A stretch of 8,686 nucleotides of DNA from Coriobacteriaceae bacterium (lineage in GTDB: Bacteria; Actinomycetota; Coriobacteriia; Coriobacteriales; UMGS124): positions 491 to 9,176 of the forward strand of contig JAHZHK010000113.1 in NCBI GenBank assembly GCA_019420325.1, written 5' to 3'. Both the position numbers and the translations under genes were made by a program. This document shows positions 1 through 5,766 of this stretch, piece by piece (within the stretch, counting starts at the first letter, position 1; each line of letters begins with the position of its first letter). The notes under the pieces were generated by a model. It did no database searches. It saw only the letters and a list, made by a program, of their open reading frames with translations, and was not told the origin of the DNA.

Positions 1-1
1 G

Positions 2-103
2 TCGCGCAACACCGTGAAGACCCACGTGCGCCATATCTACCGCAAGCTCGATGTGCATTCCCAGCAGGAGCTCATCAACCTCGTTGGCGGCTCTCCATGC
101 TGA
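2..103 (+). CDS. LuxR-family transcriptional regulator, C-terminal end (5' truncated by window)
   Basis: Frame 2 is open from the window edge to TGA at 101-103 and encodes 33 residues beginning SRNTVKTHVRHIYRKLDVHS and ending QELINLVGGSPC. This is the second half of a LuxR/GerE helix-turn-helix: the recognition helix (S-x-x-TVKTH-V-x-x-I) followed by the dimerisation helix (YxKLxVHSxxEL). It would bind DNA as a response regulator or as one of the multi-helix membrane LuxR proteins common in Coriobacteriia. The sensory part lies outside the window, so the signal is unknown. I see no terminator after the stop; a -10 element for the next gene follows at 122-127, so the two genes may be partly co-transcribed. 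The family call is secure, the subtype is not. Confidence 0.85.
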   Translation, partial: SRNTVKTHVRHIYRKLDVHSQQELINLVGGSPC

Positions 104-121
104 TTTGCCATGCGGCCGGGG

Positions 122-127
122 TATAAT
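122..127 (+). promoter_or_regulatory. -10 element (TATAAT) for the small membrane-protein gene
   Basis: A perfect TATAAT lies 78 bp before the start codon at 205, predicting a transcript start near 134. The region 17 bp upstream (about 99-104) does not resemble TTGACA. TTGCCA at 105-110 is too close (11-bp spacer), and there is no TGn extension. The promoter is therefore weak or needs an activator. The leader of about 70 nt contains a small GC stem (138-142 with 160-164). Confidence 0.5.
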
Positions 128-204
128 ACCTAGGTGTCGCCCGCGACGTCTTAAGCCCTGGGCGGCGAAGAAAGCGTGTTCCACGTCGGAAAAGGGAGCT
201 TGCT

Positions 205-426
205 ATGTATATGTCTTACGACGGCTGGGGCATGATTGCGGCCATCATTGCCTGCGTCATTTTCGCCTGCTTTGTGGTGGCGTACTTCGTGTCCATCTCC
301 ATGATGGTGCACAGCGCTGTTGAGAAGGGTTGCCCGTGGAGCAAGGGTCGCCTGTGGTTCATCGGCATCTTCACCACGCCCATCACCCTGGGCGTCATCG
401 TGGCGGGCCTTCCCGACCGTAAATAG
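205..426 (+). CDS. Small two-helix membrane protein of unknown function
   Basis: This gene encodes 73 residues starting MYMSYDGWGM. The start at ATG 205 is favoured because GGGAG (194-198) sits 6 nt upstream; the ATG at 211 would be 12 nt away. Two hydrophobic stretches are visible, about residues 9-33 (alanine, isoleucine and phenylalanine rich) and 49-68. A short basic loop (EKGCPWSKGR, 41-50) joins them, and the C-terminus is PDRK. It has no signal peptidase site, metal motif or recognisable domain. The gene has its own -10 box and an intrinsic terminator, so it looks like an independent monocistronic unit and not part of the downstream Bce module. I do not recognise the family. It could be an envelope-stress or housekeeping small protein, but nothing in the sequence decides this. 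Confidence 0.8.
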   Translation: MYMSYDGWGMIAAIIACVIFACFVVAYFVSISMMVHSAVEKGCPWSKGRLWFIGIFTTPITLGVIVAGLPDRK

Positions 427-469
427 CGCTTGTAGGTCGGTTGTCCTTTCAAGTGAGTTGAGCTGTTCA

Positions 470-509
470 AGCGGGCCGTCGACGTGGACTCGGCGGCCCG
501 CTTTTGTTT
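470..509 (+). terminator. Intrinsic terminator after the small membrane-protein gene
   Basis: A perfect 9-bp GC-rich stem, AGCGGGCCG (470-478) with CGGCCCGCT (494-502), encloses a 15-nt loop and is followed by the T-rich run TTTTGTTT (502-509). It lies 44 nt after the stop at 426, where a rho-independent terminator is expected. It separates this gene from the response-regulator promoter. The stretch 510-636 contains no gene I can support. Confidence 0.85.
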
Positions 510-604
510 GCCGCCGAGCCGGTCCATGTGCTCTTTATGCGTGAGAGCAAGCGGGTGCCGTTATGTCTGCGGGCATCTCGGCCGGTCCGACCGCCCTAAA
601 CCCT

Positions 605-620
605 CCATGTCGCCATGTCG
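605..620 (+). repeat. Tandem 8-bp repeat upstream of the regulator operator
   Basis: CCATGTCG occurs twice back to back (605-612 and 613-620), 17 bp before the candidate operator at 637. It could be a protein-binding direct repeat or chance. The CCCTCC before it (601-606) and GGGGGG (620-625) could pair with a G-U and precede TTTTT (631-635), but five bases separate stem and T-run, so I do not call a terminator. Confidence 0.35.
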
Positions 621-636
621 GGGGGCTTGGTTTTTG

Positions 637-650
637 TGACACGCATGTAA
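637..650 (+). promoter_or_regulatory. Candidate BceR-like operator upstream of the response regulator
   Basis: The sequence TGACA-CGCA-TGTAA (637-650), followed by GG, matches exactly the pattern TNACA-N4-TGTAA that I recall as the core inverted repeat of BceR-like regulators in Firmicutes. Its centre is about 41 bp before the start predicted from the extended -10 at 670-678, the usual position for an activator touching RNA polymerase. A one-mismatch copy lies before the ABC ATPase gene. Autoregulation by the regulator at 723 is inferred. Confidence 0.6.
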
Positions 651-669
651 GGTTTGCCGGCCCCGTCCT

Positions 670-678
670 TGGTATTAT
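670..678 (+). promoter_or_regulatory. Extended -10 promoter element of the two-component genes
   Basis: TGG-TATTAT (670-678) is an extended -10 element (TGn plus 5 of 6 TATAAT bases). No acceptable -35 box lies 16-18 bp upstream; that place is taken by the operator half-site TGTAAGG. This arrangement is typical of an activator-dependent promoter. The predicted start near 685 would give a leader of about 38 nt before ATG 723. Confidence 0.55.
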
Positions 679-716
679 GAGCAGCGTTCAAGTGGCGTGT
701 CGGTGAAGTGGGTGAT

Positions 717-736
717 ACATATATGCATATATATGT
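717..736 (+). promoter_or_regulatory. AT-rich palindrome covering the regulator start codon
   Basis: ATATATGCATATAT (719-732) is a perfect 14-bp palindrome. In RNA, ACATATA (717-723) can pair with TATATGT (730-736) around a 6-nt loop that contains part of the AUG (723-725). It is a conspicuous AT island in a GC-rich window and uses the rare codon ATA. A role in limiting translation is possible, but the stem is all A-U except one pair and so is weak. Confidence 0.3.
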
Positions 737-1403
737 CATTGAAGACGACGAGTCGGTGCGCGATCAGCTTGCGGTGCTCTTGCAGCGCACCGGTTACGAG
801 GTGGCGTGTGCCACTTCGTTCAACCACCTGGTAGACGATGTGCTTGCAGCATCTCCCGACCTCGTGTTGCTCGACTTGGGCCTGCCGGGAACCGACGGGC
901 AGATAGTCTGTCGCGAGCTGCGCCGTGTCTCGCATGTGCCCATCATCGTGGTCACGAGCCGTGCCACCGACCTCGACGAGGTCATGTCCATGACGTTGGG
1001 CGCCGACGACTTTGTGACCAAGCCCTACAACCCCTCCGTGCTCCTTGCCCACATCGAGGCATGTCTGCGCCGGGCCAAAGGCCCCGGCGAGAGTCCGGCC
1101 AACGTGCTGGAATGCGCGGGGGTCTCGCTTGACCTGGCACGTTGCACGGCGAGCTATAAGGGCAAGTCTGTCGAGCTCACCAAGAACGAGACACGCATCC
1201 TTTCGTTGCTCATGCGCCGTGCCGGCAGGGTCGTGTCACGCGAGGACATCATGGTGGAGCTTTGGAACTCCGATGCCTTCATCGACGACAACACCCTTAC
1301 GGTGAACATGAACCGACTGCGCAAGACACTTGCCTCCATCGGCGTGGAAGGCTTCCTGCGCACGCACCGCGGCCTGGGCTATTCGGCGGAGACATCCCTG
1401 TGA
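723..1403 (+). CDS. OmpR-family response regulator of a Bce-type module (BceR-like)
   Basis: The gene encodes 226 residues from ATG 723, the usual length for the family. The protein then opens MHIYVIEDDESVRDQL, the normal start of a receiver domain, with a weak GGTG (711-714) ahead of it. A GTG at 708 would add five residues with no proper ribosome site. The receiver domain (about 1-118) has the acidic pair D8/D9, phospho-acceptor D51 in LLDLGLPGTDG, T78 and K100 in the TKPY motif. The winged-helix DNA-binding domain (about 128-224) shows LTKNETRILSLLM, VSREDIMVELW and a C-terminal RTHRGLGYSA hairpin. It is followed directly by a loop-less histidine kinase and then a BceAB-type transporter, so it probably receives phosphate from that kinase and activates the transporter genes. 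Candidate binding sites lie at 637-650 and 2494-2507. The OmpR class is certain; BceR-like status rests on neighbours and sites. Confidence 0.93.
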   Translation: MHIYVIEDDESVRDQLAVLLQRTGYEVACATSFNHLVDDVLAASPDLVLLDLGLPGTDGQIVCRELRRVSHVPIIVVTSRATDLDEVMSMTLGADDFVTKPYNPSVLLAHIEACLRRAKGPGESPANVLECAGVSLDLARCTASYKGKSVELTKNETRILSLLMRRAGRVVSREDIMVELWNSDAFIDDNTLTVNMNRLRKTLASIGVEGFLRTHRGLGYSAETSL

Positions 1404-2467
1404 GGGCGCTTGAGCGTGACGCGCGCGGTCTGAGCCTTGCGGCCTACCTGCGCGGCCATGCGGCTACGGTGCTGGTGGGGATCGCCGTACTCGCTTTCGT
1501 GTGGCCTTTGCTGAGGTTGACGGGTATGACGGGCCAGTTGGCGGCCCTGTTCGTTGTTTTGCTTGCTTTGGTGCTGGGGTCCATGGGCCTTATCAACTAC
1601 CTGCGCGCACGCAGCTGGTGCCAGGCGTTTCAGGATATTGCCGACGAGCCCGACCGTGCGCTCGCGCTCGCGAGCGAAATGGGTGAGCCCGATGGGGCCG
1701 AGGCCCGTGCAGCGTATGAGGCGCTCGAAGCGCTGCGTGTGCAGGCGGCACATGAAGTGGGGGAGTCGCAGCGCCGCGAGCGTGAGCACCGCGAGTGCGT
1801 GGAAACGTGGGTTCACGAGGTCAAGACGCCCCTGGCTGCCGCGCGACTCATCATCGACAATGAAGACGGTCGCGTGCCTCGCAGCCTCACCACCGAGCTC
1901 GACCGCGTGGACACCCTTGTCGAGCAGGCGTTGTTCTTTGCCCGCTCAAGTTGCGTCGAAAAAGACTTTCGCATTCGGTCGTGCGAGGCGTCGACTCTTG
2001 TGCGCGATGCATTGAAGTCCCGCGCGGCGGCGCTTGTGAGCGCGCACATGACGGTCAGCATGGAGGGACTCGAGGGTGTCACGGTTTTTGCCGACGCCAA
2101 GTGGGTCGCGTTCGTCTTGGGTCAGCTTATCGACAATGCCGTGCGGTACCGCCGCCCCGACGGTGCCTGCCGTATCGACTTCAGCGCATCGCGCGAAGAC
2201 GAAGGTAGGGCAGACGAGCGCGTGGTGCTCAAGGTGCGCGACAACGGGTGCGGTGTATGTGCCGCCGACAGGGGTCGAGTGTGGGAGAAGGGCTTTACCG
2301 GCAGTAATGGCCGCACGCACGCCAAGTCGACGGGTATAGGTCTCTACCTCGTGCGCAATCTCTGTCAGCAGATGGGCGTCGCAACAAGCCTGTCGAGCGT
2401 TGAGGGACAGTGGACGTGTGTGAGCCTGACGTTTCCGGCCAATCGCATGCATGTGCTGGGGGAATAG
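1400..2467 (+). CDS. Intramembrane-sensing histidine kinase of a Bce-type module (BceS-like)
   Basis: The gene encodes 355 residues. The start is GTG 1400, which overlaps the regulator stop (GTGA) and has GGAG (1388-1391) 8 nt upstream, implying translational coupling. Two membrane helices (about 20-40 and 47-68) are joined by only about six residues (TGMTGQ), so there is no real outside sensor domain. This is the hallmark of intramembrane-sensing kinases, which read the state of their ABC transporter. The cytoplasmic part has a coiled linker, the H-box WVHEVKTP with phospho-acceptor H139, the N-box LIDNAVRY (N246), the G1 box RDNGCGV (D281), an F-box-like EKGFTGSNGR (296-305) and the G2 box STGIGLYL (310-317). 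EKGFTGxNGR followed by STGxGLYL is characteristic of the BceS/VirS group. A 143-bp gap with a candidate operator follows before the ATPase gene. Peptide specificity cannot be read from the sequence. Confidence 0.93.
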   Translation: MRALERDARGLSLAAYLRGHAATVLVGIAVLAFVWPLLRLTGMTGQLAALFVVLLALVLGSMGLINYLRARSWCQAFQDIADEPDRALALASEMGEPDGAEARAAYEALEALRVQAAHEVGESQRREREHRECVETWVHEVKTPLAAARLIIDNEDGRVPRSLTTELDRVDTLVEQALFFARSSCVEKDFRIRSCEASTLVRDALKSRAAALVSAHMTVSMEGLEGVTVFADAKWVAFVLGQLIDNAVRYRRPDGACRIDFSASREDEGRADERVVLKVRDNGCGVCAADRGRVWEKGFTGSNGRTHAKSTGIGLYLVRNLCQQMGVATSLSSVEGQWTCVSLTFPANRMHVLGE

Positions 2468-2480
2468 GCGCCGCTGCGCA

Positions 2481-2509
2481 CCTTACACGAACGTCACCCA
2501 CATGTAAGG
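2481..2509 (+). promoter_or_regulatory. Candidate BceR-like operator upstream of the ABC transporter genes
   Basis: TCACC-CACA-TGTAA (2494-2507), followed by GG, fits TNACA-N4-TGTAA with one mismatch and shares CATGTAAGG with the operator before the regulator (645-652 region). An inverted half-site, CCTTACA (2481-2487), mirrors TGTAAGG (2503-2509) with centres 22 bp apart, two helical turns. This would suit two regulator dimers or one long dyad. I see no convincing -10 at the equivalent distance (about 2530); GATGAT (2541-2546) is the best weak candidate. Confidence 0.5.
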
Positions 2510-2518
2510 CCAATCGAT

Positions 2519-2594
2519 GGCACGGCAGTGCCCGACAGACGATGATGTCTAGCGTTGGACAACATCTATGGCGCACGGCATCTGGCCGTTGCGC
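2519..2594 (+). other. Possible structured leader (three hairpins) before the ABC ATPase
   Basis: Three consecutive inverted repeats fill the stretch before the ribosome site: GGCAC-GGCA-GTGCC (2519-2532); GATGATGTC (2541-2549) with GACAACATC (2558-2566), 8 pairs and one A-A mismatch around 8 nt; and GCGCACGGC (2571-2579) with GCCG-T-TGCGC (2585-2594), 9 pairs, one bulge and a 5-nt loop. The last ends two bases before the Shine-Dalgarno AAGGGAGG (2597-2604). None is followed by a T-run, so they are not terminators. They could be a regulatory leader, protein-binding dyads or chance in GC-rich DNA. Confidence 0.35.
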
Positions 2595-2610
2595 GGAAGG
2601 GAGGCCTGCC

Positions 2611-3378
2611 ATGGCGGCGGTCTTGGAAGTGCGAAACCTCGAGAAAGTGTATGCGGGAAGGGGCGCCTCGACCCGGGCGCTCGCAGGCGTGAGCCTGTCG
2701 GCTGAGAAGGGCGACTTCGTGGGCATCATGGGTGCGTCGGGCTCGGGCAAGACGACGCTGCTCAACTGCATCGCTACCATCGATGCACCCACCTCGGGCA
2801 CGGTCCTCATCAACGGGCAAGATGTGACGAAGTTGAAGTCGCGCGCTTTGGCGGACTTTCGTCGTGAGGAGCTCGGCTTCGTGTTCCAGAATTCCAACCT
2901 GCTCGATACGCTCACCTGTCGCGAGAACATAGCGCTGCCCCTCACCATCGGGCGCGTGCCGGCGGGCGAGATTTCGGCGCGCATTATGGCTATGGCATCG
3001 ACTCTGGGCATCGAAGAGATTCTCAACAAGTTTCCCTACCAGGTGTCGGGCGGTCAGCGTCAGCGTGTGGCAGCGGCCCGCGCCATGATCGGCCAACCCA
3101 AGCTCGTGCTTGCCGACGAGCCCACAGGCGCTTTGGACTCCAAGAATGCGAAGCTTCTGCTTGAATGCTTCGAGATGCTCAACAAGCAACTCGATGCCAC
3201 CATCCTCATGGTGACGCACGACTCGTTTGCCGCCAGCTATTGCAAGCGCGTCGTGTTCATCCGCGACGGTCGTGTGTTTACCGAGGTGGTGCGCGGCGAC
3301 GCCACGCGCAAGCAGTTCTTCGACGACATCATGCGTGTCGTAGCCGTCATCGGGGGAGACGAGACCGATGATCGCTAA
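2611..3378 (+). CDS. Peptide-antibiotic ABC transporter ATPase (BceA-like)
   Basis: The gene encodes 255 residues, typical of BceA/MacB/LolD-type ATPases. ATG 2611 is chosen because AAGGGAGG (2597-2604) lies 6 nt upstream and the domain begins at once (MAAVLEVRNLEKVY). Upstream in-frame starts add unrelated low-quality sequence overlapping the kinase. Visible motifs are Walker A GASGSGKTT (41-49), Q-loop Q93, signature VSGGQRQR (145-152), Walker B LVLADE (165-170) with D-loop GALD (173-176), and switch H203 in VTHD. The stretch FRREELGFVFQ followed by NLLDTLT (83-102) is diagnostic of the BceA/VraD/YxdL branch as opposed to general lipoprotein exporters. The protein powers the permease encoded next, and their genes overlap by 11 nt. 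Both proteins probably form the resistance pump and the sensory complex with the kinase. The family is secure; the substrate is unknown. Confidence 0.95.
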   Translation: MAAVLEVRNLEKVYAGRGASTRALAGVSLSAEKGDFVGIMGASGSGKTTLLNCIATIDAPTSGTVLINGQDVTKLKSRALADFRREELGFVFQNSNLLDTLTCRENIALPLTIGRVPAGEISARIMAMASTLGIEEILNKFPYQVSGGQRQRVAAARAMIGQPKLVLADEPTGALDSKNAKLLLECFEMLNKQLDATILMVTHDSFAASYCKRVVFIRDGRVFTEVVRGDATRKQFFDDIMRVVAVIGGDETDDR

Positions 3379-5536
3379 GCTTGCCTTTGGCAACGTCCGC
3401 AAGTCCCTGCGCGACTTTGCCGTTTACTTTGCCACGGTCGCCCTGGGCGTAGCTGTCTTTTACGCGTTTAACACCATTGCTGACCAGGCAGATTTTCTGA
3501 GCGGCGATGCCTCAGGCATCGTCGCGTCCATCGGCGGCATCATGCGCGGACTCACAGTTTTCCTTGCGCTGGTGCTGGGCTTCCTTATGGTGTATGCCAA
3601 TAACTTCCTCGTTCGCAGGCGCAAGCGGGAGCTGGGCCTCTACCAGATGCTCGGCATGCGTCGCTCGCAGGTTTCGGCCGTGTTGGCGCTTGAGACACTT
3701 ATCAGCGGCGTCGGCGCCTTCGTGTGCGGTTTGGTGCTTGGCGTCTTGCTGTCTCAGCTGCTTGTGTTTGTAACGGCGGCTCTCTTCCATGACACGATCA
3801 CCGCGTTCTCCTTCCGCTTCAGCCCTGAGGCTGCCTGGTTTACCTTTGAGTGCTTTGCTCTCATGTTTGCCGTAATGTTGCTGTTCAACATGCGTGCGCT
3901 TCGCCGTGTGCGCCTGGTTGACCTCATGGAAGCCGATCGCGTGAACGAGGAGGTCAAGCTGCGGAGCTTACCTGCCTCGGTGGTCGTTTTCCTGGTTGGC
4001 GCCGTTCTCATTGGCGTGTCGTATGCTCGTCTGTTGCATGACGGACTGCCTGTTGCGGGCTTTGAGGGGGAGGCGGGGCGGGCCTTCTACATCACCACTG
4101 GAATGGTGTGTGCCGGCACGGTAGTGGTCTTCTATGCGCTTTCGGGGTTCCTGGTGAGCCTCATGCAAAGGGTTCCGCGTGTGTACTGGCGTGGTCTCAA
4201 CATGCTCACGCTGCGCCAGCTCAACTCACGCGTAAACACGGCGTCCGGTTCCATGGCGGCCATCTCGATGATCTTGTTTCTCGCCATCACGGCGGTCACA
4301 ACGGGCGTAAGCGTGTGCTCGGCGTTTACCTCCACCATTGAGGAGCACAACCCTTACGATGCTTCCGTTGACGTGTGGTACTTCAATCCCGATTCGCCCA
4401 GTTCGCTCCAGTCCCTTCCTCGTACTTCGGACGGCCAGGTCGCGCCGGGCTATGGTGCCGCCACCGAAGAGCACGATGTTGTGCAGATGCTTGCCGATGC
4501 GGGTTACGACCTGTCTTCCGTAGCCGACTACAACGTTCTTGAGCTGAGGGAAGCGTCAGGGCTTGCCGAAAGGCCTATAGCATCTTTTGACGAGATGACC
4601 CGCGTTACCGGTGCTACCTTGCCTGCCAGCGTTGCAGGCATGGCCTCCGACGGCGGTATTCAGGTGGTTGGCGTGTCCGAGTTCAATGCATTGCGCTCCC
4701 TTCTGGGCTTCGATCCCATCGAGCTCGGCGAGGATGAGTACGCGATGGCCTGCGACATGGGCGAGGGTCTTCGCGATTTTTACAGCCAGGTGATGCACGC
4801 CGGCTACACGGTAACGCTGGTGGGCAGGGACCTTGTTCCGTCGACTGTTGGAGTCATCGATGACGCCTCCGGCGCCCTGTCCAACTCCATCGTTGGATCA
4901 AACCCCGGGTACTTTATCGTCCCCGACGACATTGCGGCTCAGGCACCGTGTGCTTCGGCGTATATCAACATGCGGTACAAAGATGGCATGAATGAAGCGC
5001 CGCGCGAGCTAATGAATGAGCTTGTAAACCTCCAGACGGGTGACATCTTCAAAGAGGGACAGACGACGTTTGCATACATCGGGAACGTGATTCAGAAAGA
5101 GGAGTCATGGTCTGCGATGAACAGCATGACCGGCATCGTGAGCTACATGGCGGTTTACATTGGCTTTGTGCTTGTGGTGTCGTGTGCGGCAATTCTCGCA
5201 ATCCAGCAGCTTTGCGCCACAACGGACGCCCAGCATAGTTGGAGGCTTCTGTGGGAGCTGGGTTGCCCGCGCAAACTTGTGTACCGCTGCTTGCTTATGC
5301 AGACGCTCGTGCACTTCTTGCTTCCGCTTGTTGTGGCGTTGGCGCACAGCATGGTGGCGCTCAGCGTAGTGCGTGACGTCGTGGAAATCTTTGGTGCCTT
5401 CGACATCACGACGGCGGCAATCTCGAACGGCGCTCTGTTCGTGGCAGTGTACGGCGCCTATCTCTTCGCGTCGTACCGCCTGAGCCGCGGCATGGTCAAT
5501 GCAACGATGGGTAACGTCGGACGATTGAGCGCATAG
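3368..5536 (+). CDS. Peptide-antibiotic ABC transporter permease, FtsX/BceB-like
   Basis: The gene encodes 722 residues, longer than the roughly 650 of B. subtilis BceB. ATG 3368 overlaps the ATPase stop and has GGGGGAG (3352-3358) 9 nt upstream. Ten probable membrane helices are placed at about 15-35, 56-78, 104-124, 155-175, 201-220, 240-263, 296-318, 589-613, 641-665 and 684-703. One large outside domain (about 319-588) lies between helices 7 and 8, the BceB layout. The first FtsX unit carries the conserved cytoplasmic stretch RRRKRELGLYQMLGMRRSQV (83-102). The outside domain is acidic and has no family motif I can name; in Bce systems this part contacts the peptide or its lipid-bound target. 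The protein should act in resistance to a cell-wall-active peptide and pass the signal to the kinase. The extra length falls mainly in the outside domain. The role is well supported and the ligand is unknown. Confidence 0.93.
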   Translation: MIAKLAFGNVRKSLRDFAVYFATVALGVAVFYAFNTIADQADFLSGDASGIVASIGGIMRGLTVFLALVLGFLMVYANNFLVRRRKRELGLYQMLGMRRSQVSAVLALETLISGVGAFVCGLVLGVLLSQLLVFVTAALFHDTITAFSFRFSPEAAWFTFECFALMFAVMLLFNMRALRRVRLVDLMEADRVNEEVKLRSLPASVVVFLVGAVLIGVSYARLLHDGLPVAGFEGEAGRAFYITTGMVCAGTVVVFYALSGFLVSLMQRVPRVYWRGLNMLTLRQLNSRVNTASGSMAAISMILFLAITAVTTGVSVCSAFTSTIEEHNPYDASVDVWYFNPDSPSSLQSLPRTSDGQVAPGYGAATEEHDVVQMLADAGYDLSSVADYNVLELREASGLAERPIASFDEMTRVTGATLPASVAGMASDGGIQVVGVSEFNALRSLLGFDPIELGEDEYAMACDMGEGLRDFYSQVMHAGYTVTLVGRDLVPSTVGVIDDASGALSNSIVGSNPGYFIVPDDIAAQAPCASAYINMRYKDGMNEAPRELMNELVNLQTGDIFKEGQTTFAYIGNVIQKEESWSAMNSMTGIVSYMAVYIGFVLVVSCAAILAIQQLCATTDAQHSWRLLWELGCPRKLVYRCLLMQTLVHFLLPLVVALAHSMVALSVVRDVVEIFGAFDITTAAISNGALFVAVYGAYLFASYRLSRGMVNATMGNVGRLSA

Positions 5537-5566
5537 GGACAGAAGCCGCGGGCAGAATCATTGCAC

Positions 5567-5605
5567 GGGGTCCCGGGTCGGTTCAAAGCCGTTCCCCGGG
5601 ACCCC
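5567..5605 (+). terminator. Strong GC-rich dyad between convergent operons, probable terminator
   Basis: A perfect 11-bp stem, GGGGTCCCGGG (5567-5577) with CCCGGGACCCC (5595-5605), encloses a 17-nt loop that itself has CGG and CCG. Three more pairs (GCA with TGC) extend it past a bulged C. It starts 30 nt after the permease stop. No good T-run follows on either strand, so termination efficiency is uncertain. The remaining gap to 5766 contains no gene I can support. Confidence 0.6.
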
Positions 5606-5766
5606 TGCTTGTATGGCAATCATTCAGATGCGGCAGGATTGTCTCGCTTGCACCTCCGTTCACGAGTAGAACTTGTCTGTTTGCGGCGCAGTTGGCGCAT
5701 GGCAAGTTCGCGCAGCGGGGCGAGCTGCTAGCCGCTTATCATTCAGGACTGCGGGCAACAGGAGGC

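Noticed and set aside
51..323. 90-residue reading frame (+) spanning the gap and the small membrane-protein gene
   Set aside because: It overlaps the LuxR end and the better-supported gene, has an Arg/Cys-rich composition typical of a wrong frame, and no ribosome site.
601..635. Second possible terminator before the regulator operator
   Set aside because: CCCTCC/GGGGGG is a short stem with a G-U pair, and five bases separate it from TTTTT. The upstream gene already has a strong terminator at 470-509.
708..722. GTG start adding five residues to the response regulator
   Set aside because: There is no ribosome site at a usable distance, and receiver domains normally begin at the MHIYVIEDD methionine.
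1262..1399. Longer histidine-kinase frame starting inside the response regulator
   Set aside because: The added His/Arg-rich residues are out-of-frame regulator sequence. GTG 1400 with GGAG 8 nt upstream and the GTGA overlap fits the family.
2410..2610. Upstream start that would lengthen the ABC ATPase by 67 residues
   Set aside because: The extra sequence resembles no BceA N-terminus and overlaps the kinase end and the operator. ATG 2611 has a strong Shine-Dalgarno at the right distance.
2295..3402. Minus-strand frames opposite the kinase end and the ABC ATPase
   Set aside because: The plus-strand frame holds every ABC motif; these are antisense shadows.
5619..5748. Repeated ATCATTCAG (5619-5627 and 5738-5746) as possible attachment or transposon ends
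   Set aside because: It is only 9 bp, direct, with no recombinase, no target duplication and only non-coding sequence between.
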